A DNA stretch of 64,000 bases from JBBSJZ01 sp041739875 (GTDB lineage: Bacteria > Planctomycetota > Planctomycetia > Pirellulales > Pirellulaceae), in NCBI GenBank assembly GCA_041739875.1, contig JBGSNA010000054.1, positions 1-64,000 of the forward strand, in the 5' to 3' direction. Every line of letters starts with the position of its first letter. Within the stretch, counting starts at the first letter, position 1. The notes under the pieces were generated by a model. The model was not told the origin of the DNA, made no database searches, and worked only from the letters and a program-made list of their open reading frames with translations. Positions 25,161-33,859 of the stretch are shown here, one piece after another. Position numbers and translations under genes: made by a program.

Positions 25161-26330
25161 ATGTCAAATTCCCCGAGAATCTCACAGATTGATGTCGTTT
25201 GCATAGGCAACACGACTGAACGAGGCTTTACGCAAGGTCAGGCGATGGCAGGGCGCATTCGCGCGTCGGCGGAAGCCATCCACGACTTGGAAGCATTTCA
25301 ATTGCAGTCGCCTTGGTGGCTTCCGTACCGAGCATTCGTAAAGGTCGCTGACTATAGGGCTGAGCGTACCCTGCGAACTGGACTGGAAAGCGAATTGCCT
25401 GAATCATGGGCGCGGCTGGATGCGATAAGCCAGGGTGCGGGAGTCTCTGTACGACGACTGGCCCTTTTGAATGCACTTGAACCCTTGCTGTCCGACTTGT
25501 CGGGCTGTGTGACTGGATTGGAGGCTGGGTGTTCCGCCGTAGCAGTTGGTTCAGAACGCAGCGGAGGCTACGGCGCCATTCTCGCTCACAACTTCGATTA
25601 CCTTCCTTTGGTGCAGCAGTTCTATTGCATTCGTGACGAGCGACCTGACAACGGCTTCCGATCCCTTCAGTTCTCGATAGCTCCGCTGGCAGGTGCTATC
25701 GATGGTATCAATGAAACCGGGTTGGCGGTCACGCTTAACTACGCATACGCGACAGATCGAGATCGCCCGGCGCCGACGATCTCGATGCGTCTTGCGGAGG
25801 TCTTGAGGCGGTTTGGGACCGTGCAGGCTGCTTGTGACTATCTCACGCATTCGACACGCTGGGGTAGCGGGCTTGTTATGCTGGCTGATGCCCATGGAGC
25901 AACCGCTTCGCTCGAACTAACTCCGACAACGCACTTTATTCGAACTGGCTCACCACGCGGCATCGTTACCCATGCGAACCGAGTCTGCGGTGAGCCGACA
26001 TCGGCAGTTCAACTTCCTGCTGACGCCATACACGACAATCGGTCGCCTCGAGCTTTGCGTGGCCAACGAGTCCACTCATCATCGGAACACCGGGAACAGG
26101 CACTCAGAGACATCGAGCAAAACAACTCTCCGCTGGACCCTGTCACACTCGCTCAAAGAATGGCGAGTCATGGTGACGCGGATTGTCCATCCCGCTTAAC
26201 ACTCTGCATGCACAGCGATTATTGGAACACAACGGCCTGCATTCAGCTACTGCCGCAAGCTCGCCGCCTTCGCATTGCTTACTCAACTGCTTGTCAGGCT
26301 CAGTACACCGATTTCGTCGTTTCGTCATGA
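25161..26330 (+). CDS. C45-type Ntn hydrolase / acyltransferase-like protein
   Basis: A 389-residue protein resembling the acyl-CoA:6-aminopenicillanic-acid acyltransferase (peptidase C45) family. The likely nucleophile is Cys in LEAGCSAVAVG (near residue 123); in this family the Gly-Cys bond is cut autocatalytically to expose the Cys. The 122 residues before it would be the propeptide. Further family features are AILAHNFDYLP, GAIDGINETGLAVTLNYA and IVTHANRVCG. No signal peptide is evident. It would hydrolyse or transfer an acyl-amide bond; the substrate is unknown. It lies between a lipid kinase and a hydrolase gene in a putative TetR-controlled operon, suggesting acyl-amide or lipid chemistry. 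Confidence 0.8.
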   Translation: MSNSPRISQIDVVCIGNTTERGFTQGQAMAGRIRASAEAIHDLEAFQLQSPWWLPYRAFVKVADYRAERTLRTGLESELPESWARLDAISQGAGVSVRRLALLNALEPLLSDLSGCVTGLEAGCSAVAVGSERSGGYGAILAHNFDYLPLVQQFYCIRDERPDNGFRSLQFSIAPLAGAIDGINETGLAVTLNYAYATDRDRPAPTISMRLAEVLRRFGTVQAACDYLTHSTRWGSGLVMLADAHGATASLELTPTTHFIRTGSPRGIVTHANRVCGEPTSAVQLPADAIHDNRSPRALRGQRVHSSSEHREQALRDIEQNNSPLDPVTLAQRMASHGDADCPSRLTLCMHSDYWNTTACIQLLPQARRLRIAYSTACQAQYTDFVVSS

Positions 26331-26376
26331 CAGCAATGCAACCAACAGTCCATAACGAATTTGAGGGAGATTATCG

Positions 26377-27747
26377 ATGAAAATACGCCACTGGGTCTCT
26401 GGCAGTGCTGCTGTCGGCATCACAATGTTTCTTGTTGGATTGATGTTCCATGTTCTTGGCGCGTATGTCGTCTCCGACCTGGAACTACATTACGCGAACA
26501 GCAACTTGTTCCGCGATTGGAACGCGTGGACTTCGGTGTACATGGCGATTCACCCTTTCTTTTACGCACCTGTTTTTGTCGCCATTTTTCTCCATTTACG
26601 AAGAACATCCAGCTTGCCCGCTGGAGTCAAAGGTGGGATCCGCTACGGGGCCGCCGTCTTCTGTGCTGGAAGCCTGCCGGTGTTCGTGCTGGCATTTGCC
26701 TCATTTCATGTGCCGTGGGAAGTGATCGCGATCTGGGTCGTGCAAAACCTTTGTCAGTATCTGGCTGGCGGAGTCGTTATCGACCGTATCGAAGACAGAA
26801 TGGTCTCGCATCGAAACGAAGCGTCTGAAATGAGCTGGACGCATCCACTAAAGCGGCGAATAAAACGCATCTTCTTCAGCATGATTGGTTTGCTTACTTT
26901 TCTTTACCTCTCGACCTGTGTTTATTTCAGCATGACGCAGGTTGAAAAGATTCTTGCTCCGCTCGCTGAGATACCGACGAATCCTGAGCGTATGGGGATG
27001 CCCTACGTTCCAGTGGCTATTCCAGTTCGTGAGAACGACCCAACGACTGAGTATCTCAACGCCTTTTGGATCCCAGTCGAGAATCCAGACGCTCCCGTCT
27101 TTCTGTATCTGCATGGCCAGGATGCGACTCGAGGCAAGAATCTCGAGCATGCTGAGCGATTTCATCAATGGGGTTGGAATGTGCTAGTCATCGACTATCG
27201 CGGATTTGGCGAGACTTATGACGTTCTGCAACCGAGCGAAGTGACTGTTTATGAGGACGCATTGGCGGCGCTAAGGTACCTCAAAACGGATCGCAAGTTT
27301 GCATCGAAGAAAACCTTTATCTATGGTCACTCGCTCGGCGGTGCTGTGGCAATTGAGCTCGCCACGAGACCAGACAACGACGATGTGGCTGGGCTCATTG
27401 TTGAAAGTACATTCACATCCATCCGTGAAATGTCATTCCTGCGATACTCTGGCCTACTCCACTGGTTTCCGGTCAGCATTCTCTTAACGGAGAAGTTTGA
27501 TTCGCTCAGTAAGATCAGCTCGGTCAAAATTCCGATACTCTTTATTCACGGCACGAAAGACAAGAAAGTCCCCTTTGAAATGAGTGAGCGACTACATCGA
27601 GCAGCTGGTGGAGCTCACAGGATATGTCTAATTGACGGTGCGGGGCATGAGAATTGTGGCTCGATCGGCAAAGTCCAGTACCGCCAATTTCTTGACGAAT
27701 TTGTGATTGGGTGCCTAAAAGTAGCCGAGGCAACGGCCGCACGCTGA
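26377..27747 (+). CDS. Membrane-fused alpha/beta hydrolase
   Basis: A 456-residue protein; ATG 26377 follows a GGAG. The first ~140 residues hold four hydrophobic helices (HWVSGSAAVGITMFLVGLMF, HPFFYAPVFVAIFL, GAAVFCAGSLPVFVLAF and IAIWVVQNLCQYLAGGVV) resembling small membrane proteins of unknown role. After a basic linker a fifth helix (IFFSMIGLLTFLYLSTCVYF) leads into an alpha/beta hydrolase: FLYLHGQDATRG (oxyanion), VIDYRGFGET, nucleophile GHSLGGA near residue 317, acid in LFIHGTKDKKVP and His in DGAGHENCG. The catalytic domain resembles BEM46/FrsA-like serine hydrolases. Side of the membrane and substrate are unknown. It is the last gene of the tetR cluster. Confidence 0.85.
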   Translation: MKIRHWVSGSAAVGITMFLVGLMFHVLGAYVVSDLELHYANSNLFRDWNAWTSVYMAIHPFFYAPVFVAIFLHLRRTSSLPAGVKGGIRYGAAVFCAGSLPVFVLAFASFHVPWEVIAIWVVQNLCQYLAGGVVIDRIEDRMVSHRNEASEMSWTHPLKRRIKRIFFSMIGLLTFLYLSTCVYFSMTQVEKILAPLAEIPTNPERMGMPYVPVAIPVRENDPTTEYLNAFWIPVENPDAPVFLYLHGQDATRGKNLEHAERFHQWGWNVLVIDYRGFGETYDVLQPSEVTVYEDALAALRYLKTDRKFASKKTFIYGHSLGGAVAIELATRPDNDDVAGLIVESTFTSIREMSFLRYSGLLHWFPVSILLTEKFDSLSKISSVKIPILFIHGTKDKKVPFEMSERLHRAAGGAHRICLIDGAGHENCGSIGKVQYRQFLDEFVIGCLKVAEATAAR

Positions 27748-28015
27748 AGCGTTATTCCTTCGATGCACCCAACCGACATCCATTCTCCGGGCAGCTTTGC
27801 TGGGACCAGGCGTTGTGTTCGATTCGCTTCATGACCCTTGGCAAGTGTCCAACAATTCGGCGCAGAATCTCCTCTCTGGGAGCGATCCAACCGGGCCACT
27901 GGAATTCATTTTGTCAACTTGCTTGAATCATTGGTAGTGTCTTGGTTCGTGCGTCGCGAGACCGTCCACATCTGAGCAAGCGTGTTTTTGCTTAGAAGCT
28001 TTTTCTGATTCGCCG

Positions 28016-28264
28016 CTAACGCAAATCGCACCGAGTCTGATCCAACGGACTGACGACCTTCACATCGCCCCGATTCAACGCAGGCAAATAGATCCGCGTC
28101 GTCTTAATGTCCGCGTGATCCAGCAACTCTTGGATCGTCACAATATCCGTGTTCGCACGCAATATGTGAGTCGTAAAACAATGGCAAAACGTGTGCGAGT
28201 TGGCATGCTTCTCAATCCCAGCCTTCTGGATCGCCGCACGTAACTGCGCCGGAAACGTATCAGA
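28016..28264 (-). pseudogene. C-terminal remnant of a tyrosine recombinase, integron-integrase-like
   Basis: The minus strand reads a recombinase C-terminus: KAGIEKHANSHTFCHCF, then TTHILRANTDIVTIQELLDH, then ADIKTTRIYLPALNRG and a tail VVSPLD. The H-x-x-R box has Cys instead of the catalytic Arg (HTFC; CGC to TGC is one change), while the later His (LLDH) and the Tyr (RIY) remain. Upstream the frame is closed by a TAG at 28265-28267, and the N-terminal two thirds are gone. The LNRG...VxSPLD tail resembles IntI-type integrases more than XerC/D. No attC-like repeats or gene cassettes were seen next to it. Confidence 0.7.
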
Positions 28265-28490
28265 CTATGAAGAAGTCGCACCAATCGACCTGGGATAACC
28301 TTCAATCTTCTGAAAACGCTCAGGAACTCTGACTTCTAGGTGAACATTCGTGAGAAATGCCCGTGTCGTAGTCAACACATAGCCAACCCTCAGTCGCCGG
28401 ATAGCGATAAAGGAGTCGAAGCGGCTCCGACTCGCACGTCGATCTCTAAAAACTCGAAACCGCAGTCACGTGTCATGATTTGTTAGGCAT

Positions 28491-28751
28491 TTGACTATCG
28501 TTTTCACGGAACAATGCGTTCGTCGCGTAATCGTTCGTGGCGACCATGACTTACCGGGCGTACGACCAACGACCTACTGGTGTGATCCAGACCATGATTA
28601 CTGTGTCCTAAGGGCTATTCAACCTGTGATCAGTAAGGAGAATGGTCAACCAGAGCTGGCTTATGTGGATACCGAAGAGTTCTCCGATTACGCAGAGTCG
28701 CCAAACGGCCACTGCTACCGCGCACCACAAAATGCTGAAAGATTATTCTAA
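28491..28751 (+). pseudogene. Fragment of a secreted planctomycete protein
   Basis: The 86-codon frame contains TTYWCDPDHDYCVLRA and AYVDTEEFSDYAESPNGHCY. These resemble the repeated W-D-P...V-R and Y-x-x-F-x-x-SP-x-G-x-W-Y patterns of exported outer-membrane-lipoprotein-sorting-like proteins common in Planctomycetes. No signal peptide or full domain is present, and neighbouring frames are also gene fragments. I read it as a decayed piece rather than a working gene; family match is tentative. Confidence 0.4.
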
Positions 28752-28786
28752 GGTCTGTGTTAAGTAGCATAGAGACAGGACCTTGG

Positions 28787-28962
28787 ATGGAGATCTGGCC
28801 TGAAACGAGCGAAAGTCTCATTCTGCGGTTGAACGACCCGCAGGATGCAGCGGCGTGGAGTCAATTTCTGGCGATTGACCGGCCAGTTGTGCTGCGTATG
28901 GCTGTCGGGCGCGGGTTGCAGCACACTGATGCAGACGACTTGGCTCAGCGTGTCTTCCTGTC
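28787..28962 (+). pseudogene. N-terminal fragment of an ECF sigma factor
   Basis: From ATG 28787 the frame reads MEIWPETSESLILRLNDP, then AAAWSQFLAIDRPVVLRMA and GLQHTDADDLAQRVFLS. This is the region 2 start of planctomycete ECF sigma factors and is very similar to the intact gene at 41390 (RASLVLRLGDPADDVAWNEF). The match ends abruptly near 28962, where minus-strand ABC ATPase sequence begins. The rest of region 2 and all of region 4 are missing, so it cannot work as a sigma factor. Junction and truncation are visible in the sequence. Confidence 0.65.
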
Positions 28963-29187
28963 TCGACGGGGTCCTTGTTGCCATCATGTCCGAGGACCAA
29001 AACGCTGCCTAAGTCGGCGGCAACAAACCCAGTGTGGATCTTGTTCAGCGTGGATTTGCCTGCACCATTTTCTCCCAGTAGCGCGAACACAACGCCACGG
29101 GGCACTTCGAGGCTGACGTCCGATAGGGCCACGGTGTGCTTGAATTGTTTGCAAACGTTTCTGAGCGATAAGACGGCGTTTTTTCAT
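28962..29187 (-). pseudogene. N-terminal fragment of an ABC transporter ATPase
   Basis: On the minus strand the frame reads VLSLRNVCKQFKHTVALSDV, then SLEVPRGVVFALLGENGAGK and a VAADLGSVLVLGHDGNKDPVE stretch, a classic ABC ATPase start with an intact Walker A. No start codon is in frame (a TGA lies just before) and the signature and Walker B parts are missing. It ends where the sigma-factor fragment begins on the other strand. It is a scrap from a gene carried elsewhere or lost. Confidence 0.65.
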
Positions 29188-29213
29188 GAATCAGTCCCAC
29201 GAGCCCAGGACGC

Positions 29214-29351
29214 GTGACCAGCAAAATCTTCCAATTGGTCAATGAATCGGGTCGAGAGGCCTTCGTTTATGATCTTGTTGACCACAATCCGATGCGTTCT
29301 ATTGATGCCTTCACAAAGTCAGTAGTTCATGGAACGATGGAGGACAGGTGA
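29214..29351 (+). CDS. Short ORF overlapping the SNF2 helicase start
   Basis: A 45-codon frame from GTG 29214 reads VTSKIFQLVNESGREAFVYD, then LVDHNPMRSIDAFTKSVVHG and TMEDR. Its TGA shares one base with the helicase ATG (TGATG at 29349-29353), a layout typical of translational coupling. The GGAGG serving the helicase lies inside it. The composition looks coding, but the family is not recognised and no ribosome site is obvious at the GTG. It may be the tail of a gene whose front was lost in the scrap region upstream, or a small leader gene. Confidence 0.35.
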   Translation: MTSKIFQLVNESGREAFVYDLVDHNPMRSIDAFTKSVVHGTMEDR

Positions 29352-32104
29352 TGAGTATCGCTTCGAAGTTAAACGAGACGACGTCGAAAAAGCGAGCTGA
29401 GAAGAAGGTCAATGTGTTCCACCAGCGACTCGGTTCGCTGACCTATCACCAAGCCACCCAGTTGCTCGGCGACGAAGGGAAAAGGCTCGTCTCGGAAGGG
29501 AGTCGGTTCTTCGAGATCCAGTCAGATCGTGACGTGTTTCTCGGTGGCGATCTATTTCGTGTTCGCGTGGAGGACGCCGCTCTCGATGGCGGACTGGCAA
29601 TTGCCACAGTGACACTGAACTCTTCCCGCGACAAACAGCTTCACGTGAACTGTAACCAGTGCGAGACGTCCTGTGCCCACGTCGGCGCTGCTCTGGATTT
29701 CCTGCTCGATGCCAAGAGTATGCTGGGGCTGGCGATGCCGCCGGACGAATCGGTGCCGCTGGAGAACCTGACGACCAAGGAACTGTATCAACGCGCGATG
29801 GCCGAGCGAATCCAGCGCGCCGAGGAGGAGCCAATGCGTGTCCGCTCGCTCGATACCGATCGGCCTTGGACCGACTATGTTGTGATGAGTGAGCGATCTG
29901 GACGCAGCTACCGCGTCGCACTCCGCAGCTTGGACGTTGGCAGATCCTTTTGCACTTGCCCGGATTTCCGCACCAACCGGCTCGAGACCTGTAAGCACAT
30001 ATTGCATGTCCAAGCGAAAGTTCAAAAACGATTTCCTGCCGCCAAACTTCGTTCGCCTTACCGCCGCAAACGCTTGTCCCTGAGACTGCATTATGGGTCC
30101 TTTGATGGCTCGTCACCACGTGGTCTGTTATTCAATCTTCCCCACAATGCGGATGAGACGCTGAGGGAAATTGTTGGATCCGGTGAGACAGCGCCGATCG
30201 CCAGTGCCACGGATGTCATGGCACAAGTGCAAGCGCTAGAACATGCCGGTCACGATGTCACCATTTTTCCGGATGCCGAAGCGTTCATCCAGCGACAACT
30301 GGTTCAAAACCGCGTGCGAAATGCGTGCGACGCAATTCGTACGGATGTGGAGAATCATCCATTGCGGCGGGAATTGCTCAATGCGGATTTGTTACCGTAC
30401 CAACTTGATGGGATCGCGTTTGCCGCTGGTGCTGGACGCGCGATTCTGGCCGACGACATGGGACTCGGTAAAACAATTCAAGGCATCGGAGTGGCCGAAC
30501 TGCTTGCCAAGCTTGCAGAGATTCGAAGAGTGCTTGTCGTTTGCCCAGCGTCTCTGAAGAGCCAATGGCGGACCGAAATTTCTCGATTCAGCGGTCGCAG
30601 TTGCCAGATCGTCTTGGGCAGCGGTGACGAGCGCATCGAGCAATATTCCAGTGACACGTTCTTTACAATATGCAATTACGAACAAGTGTTACGCGATTTG
30701 TCGGCGATCGAAGCGGTGCCTTGGGACTTGATCATTTTGGACGAAGGCCAACGCATCAAGAACTGGGAGTCGAAAACGAGCAACGTGATTCGACAGCTCG
30801 AAAGCCCTTTTCGTCTTGTACTTTCCGGCACACCGCTGGAGAACCGGCTTGGCGAATTGTTCACGGTGGCGAGGTTTGTTGATGAGGAATTATTGGGGCC
30901 GGCGTATCAGTTCTTCAATCAGCATCATCGCGTTGACGACCGAGGTAAGACACTCGGATATCGGCAACTGGATGTGCTGCGGGAAAAGCTGCAACCGATT
31001 CTACTGCGTCGCACCCGTGCACAAGTTGCCAAGCAATTGCCTGAGCGCACCGACGAAGTCATCCGCTGTGAGATCACCGCCGAGCAGAAGGAGATCCACG
31101 ACGCCAACATGACAATCGTGGCGCAAATCGCAGCCAAAAAGTTCATGACCGAGATGGATCGCTTGCGAATGCAAAAGTGCTTACTCATGGCCCGCATGGC
31201 CTGTGATAGCACGTACTTAATCGATCAAGAAGAAGCCGAGTATAGTACGAAGCTGGAACGACTCGGCGAAATCCTCGAAGGCTTGATCGAAGACCCGACT
31301 CGCAAGATTGTGCTGTTCAGCGAGTGGCGACGGATGCTTGGACGGATTGAACAACGCTTGGATTCACTCGGCTGTGATTACGTCCGACTCGACGGCCAAG
31401 TCCCACAAAAGAAGCGTGCGGAAATCGTCGCACGATTCCAAAATGATCCTGAGTGCCGCGTTATTTGCATGACCAATGCAGGTTCAACGGGGCTGAATTT
31501 GCAAGCGGCCAACACGGTCATTAACGTTGACTTACCTTGGAATCCAGCGGTACTCGAACAGCGAATTGCTCGAGCGTATCGAATGGGCCAGAAGAATCCG
31601 GTTCATATTTACAAGTTTGTCACCACGGGTCTGACGATCGAAGAAGGCTTACTCAATACGCTCGCCTGCAAGCAAGATCTTGCTGATGCGTCGTTGGATT
31701 TTGATAGCGATGTTTGCGAAGTCAAAATGCAAAGTGGTATGGAAGACTTGAAACGCCGACTCGAAGTCATCATGAATCCGCTGCCTGCGATCATCGATGA
31801 AAGCCAACAACGCCGAGTTGACGCCGAAGCCGAGGCACTCGCATTCAACAAACGACGCGAGAGTATTTCCGTCGCCAGTGGCCAACTTGTCACCGCAGCC
31901 TTGTCGCTCGCGGGTGAGTTGATCGGTAACTCCAACTCCGCCACGGTCGTGGACGAGACCACGGTGAACTCGCTCACGCAAAGCTTGAGCGAATGCATTG
32001 AACGTGACTCCGAGGGGCGACCGCAGTTAACGATCCGCCTCGCTGATGATGCTGCACTTCGAGGACTTGCCACGACACTTGCGAGGCTACTGGGTACGAC
32101 TTAG
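29351..32104 (+). CDS. SWIM zinc-finger SNF2-family helicase
   Basis: A 917-residue DEAD/DEAH-superfamily ATPase. The N-terminal third carries two Cys/His clusters: CNQCETSCAH near residue 100 and a proper SWIM motif, CTCPDFRTNRLETCKH, near 200. The SNF2 motor follows: ILADDMGLGKTIQGI (motif I, about 370), VVCPASLKSQW (Ia), LIILDEGQRIKN (motif II as DEGQ rather than DEAH), LVLSGTPLENRL (III), then KIVLFSEWRRML, CMTNAGSTGLNLQAANTVIN and QRIARAYRMGQKNPV (IV-VI). It translocates on double-stranded DNA; SWIM versions bind DNA or proteins. ATG 29351 is chosen because GGAGG lies at 29338-29342. No partner methylase or nuclease was seen nearby. Confidence 0.92.
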   Translation: MSIASKLNETTSKKRAEKKVNVFHQRLGSLTYHQATQLLGDEGKRLVSEGSRFFEIQSDRDVFLGGDLFRVRVEDAALDGGLAIATVTLNSSRDKQLHVNCNQCETSCAHVGAALDFLLDAKSMLGLAMPPDESVPLENLTTKELYQRAMAERIQRAEEEPMRVRSLDTDRPWTDYVVMSERSGRSYRVALRSLDVGRSFCTCPDFRTNRLETCKHILHVQAKVQKRFPAAKLRSPYRRKRLSLRLHYGSFDGSSPRGLLFNLPHNADETLREIVGSGETAPIASATDVMAQVQALEHAGHDVTIFPDAEAFIQRQLVQNRVRNACDAIRTDVENHPLRRELLNADLLPYQLDGIAFAAGAGRAILADDMGLGKTIQGIGVAELLAKLAEIRRVLVVCPASLKSQWRTEISRFSGRSCQIVLGSGDERIEQYSSDTFFTICNYEQVLRDLSAIEAVPWDLIILDEGQRIKNWESKTSNVIRQLESPFRLVLSGTPLENRLGELFTVARFVDEELLGPAYQFFNQHHRVDDRGKTLGYRQLDVLREKLQPILLRRTRAQVAKQLPERTDEVIRCEITAEQKEIHDANMTIVAQIAAKKFMTEMDRLRMQKCLLMARMACDSTYLIDQEEAEYSTKLERLGEILEGLIEDPTRKIVLFSEWRRMLGRIEQRLDSLGCDYVRLDGQVPQKKRAEIVARFQNDPECRVICMTNAGSTGLNLQAANTVINVDLPWNPAVLEQRIARAYRMGQKNPVHIYKFVTTGLTIEEGLLNTLACKQDLADASLDFDSDVCEVKMQSGMEDLKRRLEVIMNPLPAIIDESQQRRVDAEAEALAFNKRRESISVASGQLVTAALSLAGELIGNSNSATVVDETTVNSLTQSLSECIERDSEGRPQLTIRLADDAALRGLATTLARLLGTT

Positions 32105-32190
32105 TCGAGTCGCGCACTACGGTGAACCCTTTCTTCGGTAACTCTGTTTTCGCCTTGAAATTCACGTCAAGTTGCGAACCGGTATTTTTG

Positions 32191-33531
32191 TTAACGTTCG
32201 CGATTTAGAATGCAATAAGTTGGTGTGGCGTCAACCGGGATTCGGATCATCTCTGCTTGAATATTTAGTTCGACTTGAACTGGAGACTTGTCATCCAAGG
32301 GCATTCTTTCGGCGAACTCGAGCATGATGTTTTTGGCAGATACATTTGCGACGGAAGCTTCGTTGCCACCTGTCGGGGACCAAGCGACCCACACAATTTT
32401 GCTCGCATCAGATTCGTGTTCAAACTCATAGATCGACACGTTTTGGTCGGGTTGGTCAATGACGCGAGCAAATCGAAAGTCACCCAGTGTGCGATAAAGG
32501 TGCGCAAGAGCATAAAATGAGGGTTTGGGTTCGTAGTTGCGCGTGATGCCAGACGAGGCATGGAGTTGCGGTGCATCTTCGTCGTTAAAAAAGTAGAGGT
32601 AAGCACGTTCCACGTCGCGTGTCGCCAGCAGGAAATAGGTCCGAACAAGCCACTGAGCCTGTTCGATGTCTGTATTGCCTTGCCACTTGGCAAAGTCGCC
32701 TTCGGGAAGCGGTGATTTCGTGGACGCGTCCCAACCGAACTCCGTGACCCAAGCTTCTTTGCCCGCAGCATTTTGATCTCGCCATTGGATCAACTCATCA
32801 ATGTCTCGCATGAACTTGGGAAGATTCTTGTCTTCCGGAAACGAACGTTTCCACGTCGGCCATTGCTCCAGCATCGCGTAGGAGTGGATATTCAAGACAT
32901 CGTAGAGTGACTCCAGCCCTCGGACGCACTCGACCGACTTGTGATAGTCACCGCTCTTGCCGACGTTCACGTTACAGGTAGCGATCTTGATTTTCTCGTC
33001 ACCTGCACGAGCACCACGGGCCATATTTTCAAAGACACGCCGGTAGTCCTCATCACTGTACTTCCCCGGTTCGTTACCGATTTCAATGGAGTCGACGACG
33101 GCCAGCCTCGATGATGGACCAAAGCTCTCCGCGAAACGTTTTCCGTATTGAAACGAGTCGCGAGGAAGGTCGCTCCATGCATCCGACGCATGGGTCTCGA
33201 ACATCACACAGGAATCGGTCGTGAAGCCATACTTTTTCCATGAACCGTATACTTGCTCCCAATTCACGCGGTTTCTCGCGAAAGGAAAATCGAGCGGATA
33301 ATCTGTGTTGGCGCCAGTATCCCAGTTCATCGGATGGTAATCGCGGACCAAGCGGCAAACCTTACCGTACAGCTCAGGCCGAAAGTTCACCGTGTGCCCA
33401 TTGATGCCCATGAAATCCCGAAACAGCGGCTTCGTCTTCGCGACTGGGTCCACCGCTACAGAAACATTCGCTGCCAAAGCAAAAAGACAAAGACAGCCAA
33501 GGATCGTGATGTACCGAAAAGGATGAAGCAT
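32191..33531 (-). CDS. Secreted glycoside-hydrolase-like TIM-barrel protein
   Basis: A 446-residue exported protein. The signal peptide is MLHPFRYITILGCLCLFAL plus AANVSVAVD. The fold looks like a clan-A (beta/alpha)8 glycosidase: RDFMGINGHTVNF near the start, VVDSIEIGNEPGKYSDEDY with the N-E-P acid/base Glu, and KEAWVTEFGWDAS with the nucleophile Glu. AYLYFFNDEDAP ends the barrel. A small beta domain follows (VSIYEFEHESDASKIVWVAW). The pattern is closest to GH39/GH5-like endo-enzymes, but the exact family is not certain. It would cut a polysaccharide outside the cytoplasmic membrane. It is monocistronic and divergent from the next gene. Confidence 0.8.
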   Translation of the reverse strand: MLHPFRYITILGCLCLFALAANVSVAVDPVAKTKPLFRDFMGINGHTVNFRPELYGKVCRLVRDYHPMNWDTGANTDYPLDFPFARNRVNWEQVYGSWKKYGFTTDSCVMFETHASDAWSDLPRDSFQYGKRFAESFGPSSRLAVVDSIEIGNEPGKYSDEDYRRVFENMARGARAGDEKIKIATCNVNVGKSGDYHKSVECVRGLESLYDVLNIHSYAMLEQWPTWKRSFPEDKNLPKFMRDIDELIQWRDQNAAGKEAWVTEFGWDASTKSPLPEGDFAKWQGNTDIEQAQWLVRTYFLLATRDVERAYLYFFNDEDAPQLHASSGITRNYEPKPSFYALAHLYRTLGDFRFARVIDQPDQNVSIYEFEHESDASKIVWVAWSPTGGNEASVANVSAKNIMLEFAERMPLDDKSPVQVELNIQAEMIRIPVDATPTYCILNRER

Positions 33532-33859
33532 GTTGAATTAAGTTCTTTGAAAAAGTTCCATAGGTCCAGCTTCGAACCAGCCAATGGTCCACGGTGCGAC
33601 CGAGAAATGGACCACGACAAGGCATCGCCGAATCATTGTAACCACACGCGGCAATCTGATGGATCTCCAGCAAGTTTACTTCGGAGTCGCCAATCGTTTT
33701 CAGCGGATTACGTTCGTCGCAGCCATGCTTTCGACACAATGGCCTCGTCACACAGGCTCTCGACACACAGGCTCTCGACACACTGGCTAGCTCGCCTTTT
33801 GGGCGTTTGCTCGACATGTCGAACGGGTTACACGTTACATTGCTCTTACGAGGGCCTGA
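33532..33859. promoter_or_regulatory. Divergent promoter region of the glycosidase and the 33860 gene
   Basis: This 328-base region lies between the minus-strand glycosidase and the plus-strand gene of unknown function and must contain both promoters. It includes a 15-base tandem repeat at 33751-33790. No clear -10/-35 pair or palindrome is certain. Confidence 0.35.
33751..33790. repeat. 15-base tandem repeat, about 2.7 copies
   Basis: The unit CACAGGCTCTCGACA occurs twice in full and once partly (CACTGGCTAGCTC). It sits in non-coding DNA about 70 bases before the 33860 start. Copy number could vary by slippage. No function is evident. Confidence 0.7.

Noticed and set aside
33751..33790. Possible CRISPR-like or direct-repeat array
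   Set aside because: Only 2.7 copies of a 15-base unit with no spacers; it is a simple tandem repeat.
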